Source: Micromonospora sp. NBC_00389 (GTDB lineage: Bacteria > Actinomycetota > Actinomycetes > Mycobacteriales > Micromonosporaceae). From it: 64,000 nucleotides of DNA. The position numbers were made by a program, and so were the translations under genes. The notes beneath the pieces were generated by a model. The model searched no databases. It was not told the DNA's origin and worked only from the letters and a program-made list of their open reading frames with translations. Shown here piece after piece: positions 1 through 8,397 of the stretch. The first letter of the stretch is position 1; every line of letters starts with the position of its first letter. The stretch spans positions 4,340,001 to 4,404,000 of the forward strand of contig NZ_CP107947.1 of the NCBI RefSeq assembly GCF_036059255.1. Direction: 5' to 3'.

Positions 1-842
1 GCGGGCAAGGCAACGGCGACCTCCCACCGGCTCAGGTCGAGGTTCGGGGCGAGCGCCTTGAGCTGGCCGGCCGCGGTCCACGCCTCGTCACCCGGCGCCG
101 GGCGACGACCCACCTGGAACTGGAGCATCGTGCCCCACGACGCGACCAAGCGGGCGTCCCACCGGTGACGCCACTGCGCCAGCACCTCGGCGAGCGTCTG
201 CCGGTACTCCCGGGTGAGCGCACCGTAAAAGTCCACCCAGTACCCCGAGCTGCGGACGTCGCTGGTGGGCAGCAACATGAGCAGGACCCTGTCAGGCGTG
301 TACCAGTAGTCGGTCTGCGTCATGAACCGCACGCTGCCAAGCACCCGGGCGTACAGGTCGACGTCGGCGAGCAGCCGATCGTACAGCGCCCGCTCCAGCG
401 CCTGGCGCGGAGTCGGCAGCACCACATCCGACACCAGGGCCGTCAGGTCGACGCCGGCCATGCCACGCGTGTAGTACTCGACCTCGCCCTCGTCGACCTC
501 GTCGTCCTCGCTGTAGTGGCGGTAGGCCAGCCAGGGTTCGGAAGACTCCGCGGCCTCGGCGAACGCACGCAGCTCCGACTCCGACGGACCCGGCTCGGGC
601 TCGGGCCGGATCCTCAGCGTGTCGTCGAAGTCGTCGGTGACCATGACGGGCCGGCGTCCGATGACCGGCACCAGTGCGTCGGCAGCCTGCCAGGCCTCCT
701 GCAGGCGATTGGGGTCGACGTCGGCGACGAGGACGGTGCCCGACGGGCCGTGCCCGATCGGCAGGCCGGCCAGTGGCGTGCCGACGAAAGCCGCTTCGAT
801 CTGGTCGAGGTCGTTTCGCACGGTGAAAGTGTCTCCGATCAT
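1..842 (-). CDS. DUF4253-like protein, C-terminus cut by window edge
   Basis: Read from ATG at 842 (MIGDTFTVRNDLDQIEAAF) with no stop before the window edge. The protein is acidic and about 280 residues are visible. The last part (RHRWDARLVASW ... PAPGDEAWTAAGQL) fits the C-terminal pattern of DUF4253 proteins: a Trp, a basic 'R.dA.lv' strand, then a helix beginning with Pro-Ala. The middle has an acidic EDDEVDEGEVEYY stretch. No catalytic residues are known to me for this family, so no function is assigned. It ends upstream of the first repeat arm at 1031. Confidence 0.55.
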   Translation of the reverse strand, partial: MIGDTFTVRNDLDQIEAAFVGTPLAGLPIGHGPSGTVLVADVDPNRLQEAWQAADALVPVIGRRPVMVTDDFDDTLRIRPEPEPGPSESELRAFAEAAESSEPWLAYRHYSEDDEVDEGEVEYYTRGMAGVDLTALVSDVVLPTPRQALERALYDRLLADVDLYARVLGSVRFMTQTDYWYTPDRVLLMLLPTSDVRSSGYWVDFYGALTREYRQTLAEVLAQWRHRWDARLVASWGTMLQFQVGRRPAPGDEAWTAAGQLKALAPNLDLSRWEVAVALP

Positions 843-1030
843 CGACGCGACGCGGCGTAGAGATGGGTACATGCAGCACCGCCCAGGTCTGGTCGAGAGA
901 TTCCTCGCCGTGACCGGATGACTGTCACCGCCCTTATGCCACCCGCAGAACCCACCTTGACCGGACCCTGACCCGTGAAGCTCGATGATTCTACGACATA
1001 CCAACCAGCCGACGGACGACTGACTGCAGC

Positions 1031-1055
1031 GCGCACATCTGCCGCTGACCGCGCG
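1031..1055 (+). repeat. Left arm of dispersed cassette-boundary repeat
   Basis: GCGCACATCTGCCGCTGACC followed by GCGCG; the core TCTGCCG is at 1038-1044. It matches the left arms near 7018 and 52735 almost base for base. It lies between the DUF4253-like gene and the start codon I chose for the PPOX gene, which argues against the longer upstream reading of that gene. Confidence 0.6.
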
Positions 1056-1127
1056 ACTTTGCCGAATACAGGGCGTCCGGGTGAGGAGGGTCGGTGGGAG
1101 TTTGAGCGGCTCAGTGAGAATGCCGGT

Positions 1128-1643
1128 ATGCCGCTGACGAACCCTTGGCTTGCCGGTCCAACTCCTGATCGAGACCTGCCGCGCGAGCAGCTCGAAGAAC
1201 GCATCCTGAATCTGCTGTCGACTCACAACCTCGCTGTGATCGCCACCGTCAACAAGGACGGCAGCCCTTCCGCGACCCCGGTGCGCTACTGCAGCCTGGG
1301 CTTCGAGATCTTCTACACCAGTTGGAATGCCTCGGTGAAGTCCCGGAACCTCAAGCGCGACCCGCGGATCTCCGCAGGGATCGTCGCGCCCCTTGTCGGA
1401 CAGTCGAGCAGCCGCGGGGCGCAGCTGTTCGGCAGGGCACGGACTCTAGAGCGTGACGACCCCGAGGTTGAGCAGTATTGGGAGGCGTTCCGGTGGCAGT
1501 CGGACCACGTTGAGCAAGGACGCTCCCTGAGGGAGCCGCCCACCGACCCTCTGACGATCATCACCCCCAACCGCATCCTTTACACCGAGCACTGGCTGCG
1601 ACGCGCTGGATACCGACCCCGGCAGACCTGGCGCCCTGCATAG
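1128..1643 (+). CDS. Pyridoxamine 5'-phosphate oxidase-fold (split-barrel flavin) protein
   Basis: A 171-residue protein with the split-barrel flavin-binding fold. Seen: LNLLSTHNLAVIATVNKDGS (first strands), SATPVRYCS, IFYTSWNASVKSRNLKRDPR (the typical 'K..NL.rdPr' cofactor-facing segment) and a C-terminal TEHWLRRAGYRPR. Members bind FMN or F420 and reduce small substrates or act as cofactor-binding proteins; the substrate cannot be told. The frame is open back to 975, but the ATG at 1128 avoids the repeat arm at 1031 and gives a normal-length protein. It stands alone, with repeats on both sides. Confidence 0.75.
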   Translation: MPLTNPWLAGPTPDRDLPREQLEERILNLLSTHNLAVIATVNKDGSPSATPVRYCSLGFEIFYTSWNASVKSRNLKRDPRISAGIVAPLVGQSSSRGAQLFGRARTLERDDPEVEQYWEAFRWQSDHVEQGRSLREPPTDPLTIITPNRILYTEHWLRRAGYRPRQTWRPA

Positions 1644-1659
1644 GCGCTGATACCCGCTG

Positions 1660-1710
1660 CTGGCACCCCTCTGTGTCATCCATGAAGGAGCGGGGCCGGT
1701 CAAGGCTGGG
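1660..1710 (+). repeat. 51-bp direct repeat, copy 1 (IS110-type 3' end)
   Basis: This segment, containing CTCTGTGTCATCCATGAAGG, is repeated at 61354-61404 in the same orientation with one mismatch. It lies just downstream of the IS110-type transposase remnant at 1721-1890, so it is most simply the 3' end of such an element. Confidence 0.8.
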
Positions 1711-1720
1711 GTGTGGCGGG

Positions 1721-1890
1721 TCAGGGAAGTGACTTTTCCGAAGTGTCGATCTCGGGGTTCAGGTCGGCCGCGCTGGATTGCAGAGTCGCCCCCGCGTGTC
1801 CTCCCGGACCCGTCCTGACCAGCTTCGCGTCGGCCATCATCTGCCGGTAGACGATGTCGGACAGGCGCCGCTTCAGTGCCCGTAGGGCCT
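1721..1890 (-). pseudogene. IS110-family transposase, C-terminal remnant
   Basis: The minus-strand reading ends ...EALRALKRRLSDIVYRQMM, then a GPGGHAGATLQSSAADL segment and DTSEKSLP-stop. The 'LKRRLSD.VYRQ' helix and the Gly/Ser-rich tail are typical of the extreme C-terminus of actinobacterial IS110 transposases. The catalytic DEDD and Ser domains are absent, so the piece is inactive. The rest of 1644-2480 has no gene I can support. Confidence 0.65.
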
Positions 1891-2005
1891 CCATCGGGGG
1901 CGCAGGCCAGATGAGAGCCACACAACCAGCGTGGGCAGCCGAGATGAGAGCGACAGCCCGGGCGCCTCGACCGAAGCCGGGCCGGGCCGGGCCGGGGTCG
2001 TAGGT

Positions 2006-2034
2006 CAATGAAACAAGTAGCCGAATTGAGTATG
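2006..2034 (+). repeat. Right arm of dispersed repeat with 15-bp leader
   Basis: CAATGAAACAAGTAG directly followed by CCGAATTGAGTATG, a right-arm variant. The same 15-bp leader precedes another right arm at 18544. Confidence 0.5.
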
Positions 2035-2310
2035 CCACTCGTGTTGGTTACGGCGATGTGCTGCCCGGCCTCGGCCGGCGCCGCGCAAAGGCCTAGGGCG
2101 AGCAGGGGCGTGCCAGCCCAGCGATCGGTGATACATCGTCTCCGGGGGCATGCCGGTCATCGTCCGAGTGTCTCCCGCCGCATCGCATGGCGTGCTCATA
2201 GCCGCGCACAGAGAGCCAGTTGGTCACCTGGATGGCCCACTGATCTAGCAATCGGCATGCCTCTGCGCCCGTCGAGCAGTGCGACTCGACTGCATGCGAG
2301 CGAGTGGAAC

Positions 2311-2395
2311 GTCCGCAACTGCCGCTGAGCGCGCGTGGCGGAGCGTGACGGCGGCCGCTACCGCTCGGCATCCTGATCTGTCGAGATGAGTGCGT
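2311..2395 (+). repeat. Complete cassette-boundary repeat
   Basis: The left arm GCAACTGCCGCTGAGCGCGCG starts at 2315. The right arm GATCTGTCGAGATGAGTGCG ends near 2394. Positions 2336-2394 match 54407-54465 with a single mismatch, although the two sites flank unrelated genes. Confidence 0.7.
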
Positions 2396-2479
2396 CCTAA
2401 AGGGTGTGTTTGTCGAGTTGGGCGCGAAATCCCGGTATCTGTCTCGATACACGAATTGCGCGGGAGCATCGATCTGTGA

Positions 2480-3691
2480 CTACGGTTGAGTGGCGCGGGA
2501 TTCGAGGTATCGCTGTTCGGGCAGGTTCAGGGCGCCTTGGGCGGCGAAGTGGTAGTGCTCGCGCGCTGTCGCGTGGTCGCCTGTGAGGTCGAGCAGGTGC
2601 GCGCGTACCGCGTGGATCCGGTAGTGGTGGGTGAGCGCGGGGTCGGCCTCGGCGGCGGCGAGTTCGGCCAGTGCGGTCTGCGCGCCGTGGACCATCGCCA
2701 CGGCGACGATGCGGTTGAGCGTGACCATGGGGCCGGGCGCGATGTTGCGGAGCAGGGTGTACAGGCCCAGGATTTGCGTCCAGTCTGTCTCCTTGGCATG
2801 GGTGGCTTCGTCGTGCACGGCGGCGACCGCTGCTTGTAGTTGGTACGGGCCGATCGGGGCGGTCGCCATGGTGGCGCTGATCAGGGCGGTTCCTTCGGCG
2901 ATGGCCGCGGCGTTCCATTGGGAGCGGTCCTGTTCGGCCAGCGGAACCAGGGAGCCGTCTTGGCGCGTGCGTGCGTGTCGGCGGGCGTCGGTGAGCAGCA
3001 TGAGGGCGAGCAGGCCGGCGATCTCCCCGTCTTGTGGCAGTTGCCGGTGGAGTTGGCGGGTGAGCCGTATGGCCTCTGTGGTGAAATCGACGCGGTGCAG
3101 CGACGGCCCGGAGCTGGCGGTGTGTCCCTCGTTGAACACCAGGTACAGCACGTGGAGGATGGCGGCGATCCGCTCGTCCATCTCGGCCGGCGGCGGAATC
3201 TGGAACCTCAGGCCGCTGGCCTTGATCCGCTGTTTCGCCCGGCTGATTCGCTGTGCCACGGTCGCCTCGGGGACGAGCAGCGCGCGGGCGATCTCTGCCT
3301 TGGTCAGCCCGCCGACGGCGCGCAGCGTCAACGCCACTTGCGATCCGCGGGTCAAGGCAGGGTGGCAGCACATCAGCATCAGGGTGAGCGAGTCGTCGGC
3401 TGCGGGGGCGGCGTCCCGGCGGGGCTGGTCGAACTCGGCGAAGGCGTCCTCGCGGCGGCTGCGAGCGGCCTGGTTACGCAACAGTTCGATTCGGCGCCGG
3501 GACGCCGTGGTGATCAGCCAGCCCTTCGGGTTGCCGGGCACACCCTGCGCCGGCCACTGCACAGCCGCCGCGAACAGCGCTTCCTGGGTGGCGTCCTCGC
3601 AGTCTTCGAAGCCGCCGTAGCGCCGTACGAGCGCGCCGAGGACGTGCGGCGCAAGCTCGCGCAGCACGTCCTCGACGGGTGGCGTTGTCAT
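2480..3691 (-). CDS. ECF42-type RNA polymerase sigma factor with C-terminal helical domain
   Basis: A 403-residue protein. The N-terminal sigma-2 region includes ALVRRYGGFEDCEDATQEAL and WLITTASRRRIELLR. Region 4 (LTKAEIARALLVPEATVAQR) is the helix-turn-helix. A long alpha-helical, TPR/DUF6596-like C-terminal domain follows (LYLVFNEGHTAS, RAHLLDLTGDHATAREHY). This is the ECF42 layout; that group is known to sit beside DGPF/YCII proteins rather than an anti-sigma factor, and exactly such a gene is coupled upstream, with the ATG at 3691 overlapping its TGA. It presumably directs transcription of its own operon and is controlled through the C-terminal domain. Confidence 0.88.
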   Translation of the reverse strand: MTTPPVEDVLRELAPHVLGALVRRYGGFEDCEDATQEALFAAAVQWPAQGVPGNPKGWLITTASRRRIELLRNQAARSRREDAFAEFDQPRRDAAPAADDSLTLMLMCCHPALTRGSQVALTLRAVGGLTKAEIARALLVPEATVAQRISRAKQRIKASGLRFQIPPPAEMDERIAAILHVLYLVFNEGHTASSGPSLHRVDFTTEAIRLTRQLHRQLPQDGEIAGLLALMLLTDARRHARTRQDGSLVPLAEQDRSQWNAAAIAEGTALISATMATAPIGPYQLQAAVAAVHDEATHAKETDWTQILGLYTLLRNIAPGPMVTLNRIVAVAMVHGAQTALAELAAAEADPALTHHYRIHAVRAHLLDLTGDHATAREHYHFAAQGALNLPEQRYLESRATQP

Positions 3692-4062
3692 AGGTCCAAC
3701 GCCCGGATGTCGAACACCGGACGGAGTTCGACGTAGCAGCGTTGGGCGTCGGATGCTTTCGCGGCGATCTCGATCGCGCGCTCGTGGCTGTCGCACTCGA
3801 CGAGGTAGAACCCGGCAACGTACTCCTTGATCTCCGCGAACGGCCCGTCAGATGTCACCGTCCGGCCATCGCGCACCGACACCCGTGTCGCCAGCGACTG
3901 ATCAACCAGAGCCTCGGAGGCGATCAGCTCGCCCGAGGCGAGGAGTTCCTCGGTCAGCCGAAGATGGCTCTTACCGAACTCGATCCGCTCCGCCTCGGTC
4001 AGCGTCTCCCAGACCGCGCGGGACTGCTCGTTGCTCTGGATCAGGATCAGGTACTTCATCAA
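3688..4062 (-). CDS. YCII-related (DGPF) protein
   Basis: A 124-residue single-domain protein of the YCII/DGPF family. The signature SDGPFAEIKEYVAGFYLVEC is complete, and MMKYLILIQSNEQ at the start is the usual first strand. Family members form dimeric alpha-beta barrels; those partnered with ECF42 have no proven reaction. The stop overlaps the sigma-factor start by four bases and the start overlaps the end of the DHFR-like gene, so the three are one translationally coupled operon. Confidence 0.88.
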   Translation of the reverse strand: MMKYLILIQSNEQSRAVWETLTEAERIEFGKSHLRLTEELLASGELIASEALVDQSLATRVSVRDGRTVTSDGPFAEIKEYVAGFYLVECDSHERAIEIAAKASDAQRCYVELRPVFDIRALDL

Positions 4063-4616
4063 CGTTCTCCATGTGGGGCGGACGCGGGCCGGTAGGTCAC
4101 CTTTACCACGCCGTTGTCGAACACGGTCGATTCCGTGAGTATGAGCTCGACCCGGGCGTTGTCGTCAAACAGCCGCAGACCGACGCCGGCCAGGATCGGA
4201 ATGATCAGCAGACTCAACTCGTCGAGCAGCCCGTCCCGCAGCAGCGAGCGCACGAGCGCGGTGCTGCCCTGGATGAGTATGTCCTTGCCCGGCTTGGCTT
4301 TCAGCGTGGCGAGCTCCGCTGCGAGGTCGCCGTTCAGCTGCGTCACCGGGCCCCAGTCCAGGCCCGCCGCTTTCGAGGTGACGACGTACTTCTGCGTGTC
4401 GTTGAAGAACTCCGCCGACCGGTTGCCGCGTTGGTCGGGCCACCGTGTGGCGAACTCGTCATAGGTGCGCCGGCCGAACAGCAGTGCGTCCGTCTGCGCC
4501 ATCGAGCTGGTGATGCTGGCCATGACGTCGGCGTCCAGATACGGGAACTGCCACCCGTCCGGCGCGTCTGCCACCCCGTCAAGCGACATGAACAGACCCG
4601 CGATCATCTTACGCAT
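4059..4616 (-). CDS. Dihydrofolate reductase-fold protein (RibD C-terminal family)
   Basis: About 185 residues. MIAGLFMSLDGVADAPDGWQ is the typical beginning of the actinobacterial 'dihydrofolate reductase family' group related to the RibD C-terminal domain. ALLFGRRTYDEFA and DILIQGSTALVRSLL are the NADPH-binding and final strands. An SD-like GGAGGT lies immediately upstream of paired ATGs at 4619 and 4616; the inner one has better spacing. First gene of an operon with the YCII and ECF42 genes. These proteins are probably NAD(P)H-dependent reductases with unknown substrate, not necessarily true DHFR. Confidence 0.85.
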   Translation of the reverse strand: MRKMIAGLFMSLDGVADAPDGWQFPYLDADVMASITSSMAQTDALLFGRRTYDEFATRWPDQRGNRSAEFFNDTQKYVVTSKAAGLDWGPVTQLNGDLAAELATLKAKPGKDILIQGSTALVRSLLRDGLLDELSLLIIPILAGVGLRLFDDNARVELILTESTVFDNGVVKVTYRPASAPHGER

Positions 4617-4730
4617 CATTACCTCCTTCGACACCCCCGTCGGGCGCCTCCAGAAGAGACGTCGATGCTGAACGCCCGAGTTTCGACATCGCGGCTCGTC
4701 GAGCGTGCTCGCTGGCCCAGCGACGACGGC

Positions 4731-4815
4731 TCACGCTCATGCCGCGATCCGCGCACTATGCAGCGTCACGCCGAGCTGGCCCGGTTGCCGTCCCGACGTG
4801 CCGAGATGAGTGCGT
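4731..4815 (+). repeat. Complete cassette-boundary repeat
   Basis: The left arm CACGCTCATGCCGCGATCCG and right arm CGACGTGCCGAGATGAGTGC form an imperfect inverted repeat. The spacer contains CTATGCAGCGTCACG, shared with the copies at 50811 and 53840. It separates the ECF42 operon from the S9 peptidase gene. Confidence 0.7.
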
Positions 4816-4945
4816 GTCTGCTGTGGAACTTCGACGACGATCAGCAGCTGGGTCAACGCCTGCCGCGGCTTGCCGCCCTGTTTCTGGAATTAGGTGGCCT
4901 GGCCTGCCGTGGTCACCGCATCGGTCGTGGCGGTCGGACGTTGGG

Positions 4946-6871
4946 TCATCCGAGCCACCGGTCGAACCATGCGCGGGTGCGGCGGAGTACGTCGAATTGG
5001 TGGTTGCGTTCGCGGATCGAGTGGTTCTCTCGGGGATATACGACGTACTGGTGCTCGACTCCGAACCTGCGTAGCGCGCGGTGGAAGAACGCCGCCTGTG
5101 ATACCGGGACGTTGGTGTCGTTCTCGCCGTGCAGGATCAGCACCGGCGTGCGGATCTTGGAGGCGTACGAGATTGGGCTGAGCCGGTCGTGGCGGTGTGG
5201 ACCTGTTCCTTCCCAGCCGCTGCTGCCGCCGAGGGCGGACTCGAACGGCTCCTGTTCTCCGGTTGCGGCGAGCATTCCCCAGTCGCTGATGCCGGCTCCC
5301 ATCACGGCGGCCTTGAACCGGTTGGTCTGCCCGACCGCCCAGGCGGCCATGAACCCGCCGTGGCTCCAGCCGCCGATGCCCAGCCGGTCCGGGTCGGCGA
5401 CGCCGCCGGCGATGAGCAGGTCGATGCCGGCGCAGATGTCGGTCCACTCGTCGAGGCCGACGGCACCGGCGACGCGCACCGCGAAGTCGTGGCCGTGCCC
5501 TTTGCCGCCGCGCGGGTTCGGCAGGAACACGGCGTAGCCGGCGGTCGCCAGCCACTGGCCGGACGGGTCCCAGCCGAGCATGAGCCGGTCGGCGTGCCGG
5601 TGGTACGGGCCGCCGTGGACCAGTGTCACCAGTGGAAAGGGCCCGTCCTTGTGGGACCGGCCGGCGGGCAGGATCAGCAGGCCGTCGAGGGCCAGCCCGT
5701 CGGATGCCTCGTATGACAGGCGTTCCTGGACACCCCACCGGATGTCGCGGAGTTCGGGCCTGAGGTCGGTCAGCCTCGTCAGCGGCCCGCAAGTGGGGCC
5801 GGCGTGGACGTTTCCGGGCTCGTAGGACGTGCTGACGACCGCCGCGACGGCGTCACCGTGCCGGTTTGTGGTCAACGACGTCGCGAGGCCGTCGACCCGG
5901 GACAGCTCGACGAGGGTGGGCCCGACCGGATCGAGCCGGTGGATCGCGGTATCGAGCCCGTCGGCGACCAGCGCCAGCGGCGGACCGGTGTCGACCTGGA
6001 CCAGGTTGCTCGGGCAGCCGGTCGTGCCGGCGGTCAGGTTACGGTGCGCGCCCACCGGCCCGCTCACCGGTACGACGACATCGAGAACCGCGTGTCCGCC
6101 CACCAGAGCGGGCGGGGTCTTCGCGACATATGCCAGGTGCCAGCCGTCGTCGGCGGACCACCAGACGAGCGACGACGCGTCCGCCGCGGCCGGGCCGAGG
6201 TCCCGCGTCACGCCGCTGTCCGGGTCGAGGAGGTGGAGACCGGGCTTGACCAGGCCCGGGTCCACGTCGGGGGTCGACCAGGTGAGGACCGCCAGCATTC
6301 CATCGTCGGGCCGCTGGGCCACCTCGACGACATGGCGATCGCCGAACGCATCCGGTGTCCGGATCTCGCGGCTCCGTACGTCGAGCAGCCGCAGCCGGTC
6401 CGGGCGTACGCGTTCACCCCACACCCGAGCGTCGTCACGCTCCCTGCCCCGACGTTGGTCCTCAGCGGACGGTTCATCGGCTGCGATCACGATGACCAGG
6501 TCGGCATCGGCCAGCGGGAGGTGCCCGGACACCCCACCGGCCCAGGACGTGACCGCCTCCACGACACCGTCGACCAGCCCGACCCGGTGTACTTGCGCCG
6601 TGCCACGCTCGGCCCGGTCGGAGAGAAAGTAGACCAGCAGCGAATCCGCGGCCCACCGCGGCGCCGAATCGTGCGCCTCACCCGAAGTTAATCGTCGCGG
6701 CGACCCGGTCCCGTCGGTGGCGGCGACCCAGAGTTCGCTAACGGGGTGATCACCAGCCCGTCCGACCGGGGCGACCACGTAGGCGACCCACTTGCCGTCC
6801 GGCGACAGCGCCAATGCGCGCGGAACACGACCGTCAACCACCAACTCGGCGGTGAGCTGTGTACGGGCCAC
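4946..6871 (-). CDS. S9-family peptidase (prolyl oligopeptidase / acylaminoacyl-peptidase type)
   Basis: About 641 residues. The N-terminal half is a WD40-like beta-propeller (LALSPDGKWVAYVV, SAPRWAADSLLVYFLSD, MLAVLTWSTPDVDPG). The C-terminal half is an alpha/beta hydrolase with the oxyanion loop VTLVHGGPYHRH, nucleophile Ser in GIGGWSHGGFMAAW, acid in HGENDTNVPVS and catalytic His in RENHSIRERN. All triad residues are present. It should cleave short peptides or acyl-peptides in the cytoplasm; no signal peptide is visible. GTG at 6871 is the best start; GTG at 6898 is possible. Longer readings would run through the repeat arm at 7018. Single gene between two repeats. Confidence 0.87.
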   Translation of the reverse strand: MARTQLTAELVVDGRVPRALALSPDGKWVAYVVAPVGRAGDHPVSELWVAATDGTGSPRRLTSGEAHDSAPRWAADSLLVYFLSDRAERGTAQVHRVGLVDGVVEAVTSWAGGVSGHLPLADADLVIVIAADEPSAEDQRRGRERDDARVWGERVRPDRLRLLDVRSREIRTPDAFGDRHVVEVAQRPDDGMLAVLTWSTPDVDPGLVKPGLHLLDPDSGVTRDLGPAAADASSLVWWSADDGWHLAYVAKTPPALVGGHAVLDVVVPVSGPVGAHRNLTAGTTGCPSNLVQVDTGPPLALVADGLDTAIHRLDPVGPTLVELSRVDGLATSLTTNRHGDAVAAVVSTSYEPGNVHAGPTCGPLTRLTDLRPELRDIRWGVQERLSYEASDGLALDGLLILPAGRSHKDGPFPLVTLVHGGPYHRHADRLMLGWDPSGQWLATAGYAVFLPNPRGGKGHGHDFAVRVAGAVGLDEWTDICAGIDLLIAGGVADPDRLGIGGWSHGGFMAAWAVGQTNRFKAAVMGAGISDWGMLAATGEQEPFESALGGSSGWEGTGPHRHDRLSPISYASKIRTPVLILHGENDTNVPVSQAAFFHRALRRFGVEHQYVVYPRENHSIRERNHQFDVLRRTRAWFDRWLG

Positions 6872-7012
6872 CGATGCACAGTAACGATCGATTCCCACGG
6901 TGGCCAGCCGCTGCCGCAACGCCTCCGCAGCATGGCTGCGGCGTCCTCGCAAGCAGCCCCGATCTCGACAAACAACGCCAGGAGGAGACGATCTCGCTAC
7001 TTGATCGGACGC

Positions 7013-7035
7013 GCACATCTGCCGCCGACCGTGCG
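7013..7035 (+). repeat. Left arm of dispersed repeat
   Basis: GCACATCTGCCGCCGACCGT, the best match to the left-arm consensus. It is identical over 24 bases to the arm at 52730. It sits between the S9 peptidase and the membrane-protein gene. Confidence 0.6.
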
Positions 7036-7047
7036 TCATGTGGACGA

Positions 7048-7572
7048 CTACGCCGTTGTGGCTCGGGCATCGACGGTGTGCTGCTGGTTTGCTGCGGTGC
7101 GCCGGACGACCTGGATACCGCCGGTCGTGGTGGTCACGAGTGCCACGGATGCGGCGACCAGCAGCAGGGTGGTCTCAGCCAGGACAGTGCGCATGTACTC
7201 GCCCCCGTTTGCGGTGGCGGACAGGTACTGCACGGCTGCGATCAGGTTGAGGGGTACGGCGACGATCGCGCTCATCCGCCACCACGCCACTGGCGCTGTG
7301 GGTGCGACCGGTGGTCCGGTGCGCCAGGCCCGGATGAACCAGTTGGCGACGCCGGCCCAGGCGGTAAGCAGCGTGAGAAGCAGCAGACAGAACATCGCTG
7401 CGGACAGCTCGCGAAGCGGCACGATGCTGTCGAGCATGTCCACCGTGCCGGACCCGTCGTGGGTCACTACGCCGATCCGGTGCTCGTACGCCGCGAGGGC
7501 GACGATGGTGTGGAAGACGTCAACGATCGTGAGGGCGACAAGGGCGGTCACGGCGGTGCGGGCACCGGGCAT
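7048..7572 (-). CDS. Four-helix integral membrane protein, unknown
   Basis: About 174 residues from the ATG at 7572 (MPGARTAVTALVALTIVDVF). Four hydrophobic segments are seen: ALVALTIVDVFHTIVALAAY, LSAAMFCLLLLTLLTAWAGV, WRMSAIVAVPLNLIAAVQYL and VLAETTLLLVAASVALVTTT. No catalytic motif. I do not recognise the family. It is a single gene bounded by repeat arms at 7018 and 7663. Confidence 0.55.
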   Translation of the reverse strand: MPGARTAVTALVALTIVDVFHTIVALAAYEHRIGVVTHDGSGTVDMLDSIVPLRELSAAMFCLLLLTLLTAWAGVANWFIRAWRTGPPVAPTAPVAWWRMSAIVAVPLNLIAAVQYLSATANGGEYMRTVLAETTLLLVAASVALVTTTTGGIQVVRRTAANQQHTVDARATTA

Positions 7573-7654
7573 CTGACGACGATAGCTGAAGGTGAAACAT
7601 CGCTTGAGCGTTGATCCTTGGTTCACGGGTCGCCTCGTAGAGTCCACGCTCGCG

Positions 7655-7740
7655 TGCACGGATCTGCCGCGGATCGAGCGCGTAGGCGGCCGATGCGGCC
7701 ATCACCGTGCGTAGCTAAGCCAGCTCGACAGATGTGCTTC
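7655..7740 (+). repeat. Complete cassette-boundary repeat (duplicated copy A)
   Basis: The left arm GCACGGATCTGCCGCGGATC pairs imperfectly with GCTCGACAGATGTGC around 7722-7736. The same site recurs from 56537 as part of the 532-bp duplication. Confidence 0.6.
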
Positions 7741-8190
7741 GCCGGTGTGAGTGCCCGGGTAAGGGGCTACGCCCAGGGCGGGATGTATCGGCCGACGTAG
7801 TCGTGAGCACGGGGGAGCGGGTCATGCCAGTACTGGTTCGGCATGCGGTGGTGGTGCTTCTCGCAGAACTCAGCGAGACTGTCTGTGATCTTGATGCGTT
7901 CTAGCGGATGGCCTTCGAAGTCTGTGTTGACCGCCAGCAGTTGCGGCTCGGGATTCCAGCCCGAGTGGTCGAACGCCCAGCCATCCCAGGCCGCGTAGGT
8001 GTGGAAGACGTGCCGCTCGCCCGGGAAGCGCACCGCGGTTATCTCGATGGGCCGGTCTGGATAGGAATCCCGGCAGACCCAGGCGAGGATGTGACACGCT
8101 CCGGCAGCGAAGAAGGCATGGTCCGTCCGTTCCCATGCGACCCGCTGGTCTGATCGCTCGATCGACGTCCGACGAAACGCTCCCGCTGCT
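7659..8190 (+). repeat. 532-bp near-identical duplication, copy A
   Basis: Matches 56537-57068 over 532 bases with three mismatches that I found. The left edge lies inside the repeat arm (just before GGATCTGCCG). The right edge is at GCTCCCGCTGCT, after which the two copies diverge completely. It carries one boundary repeat and one gene. Confidence 0.92.
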
Positions 8191-8240
8191 TTGGCTGCCA
8201 CAGCCCGGACGGTAGTGGATGAGCCGACGCATCCGCTCAC
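7767..8240 (-). CDS. Conserved hypothetical protein, duplicated cassette gene (copy A)
   Basis: The conserved part is about 140 residues from AFRRTSIERSDQRVAWERTD to RAHDYVGRYIPPWA-stop. It is rich in His and Trp (HAFFAAGACHILAWVCRD, HVFHTYAAWDGWAFDHSGW, CEKHHHRMPNQYWHD). No family recognised. There is no ATG or GTG start inside the duplicated block; the only in-frame ATG here is at 8240, upstream of the block, so the N-terminus depends on the insertion context. The second copy at 56645 has the same C-terminal 140 residues with different upstream sequence. Confidence 0.55.
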   Translation of the reverse strand: MSGCVGSSTTVRAVAAKAAGAFRRTSIERSDQRVAWERTDHAFFAAGACHILAWVCRDSYPDRPIEITAVRFPGERHVFHTYAAWDGWAFDHSGWNPEPQLLAVNTDFEGHPLERIKITDSLAEFCEKHHHRMPNQYWHDPLPRAHDYVGRYIPPWA

Positions 8241-8244
8241 TGCG

Positions 8245-8311
8245 CAGACTCATGCCGCCGAGCGCGCGCCTACCAGCCGCTACCGCCCGACTCTGCCGAT
8301 GAGCGAGCACG
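8245..8311 (+). repeat. Complete cassette-boundary repeat, short form
   Basis: The left arm AGACTCATGCCGCCGAGCGC and right arm CTCTGCCGATGAGCGAGCAC are separated by only about 27 bases. It sits between the duplicated gene and the GNAT gene. Confidence 0.55.
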
Positions 8312-8397
8312 TCGTTCCGCCCGCCCGCCGAGAAAACCCATTGCGAGTGGCCGGCACCGGATGTCTGGTTGATCGGCCACCAATCACAGGAGGGAAC

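Noticed and set aside
165..860. Long plus-strand frame over the DUF4253-like gene
   Set aside because: Its translation is Arg/Val-rich with no domain, whereas the minus-strand frame reads as a coherent protein; it is a GC-rich shadow.
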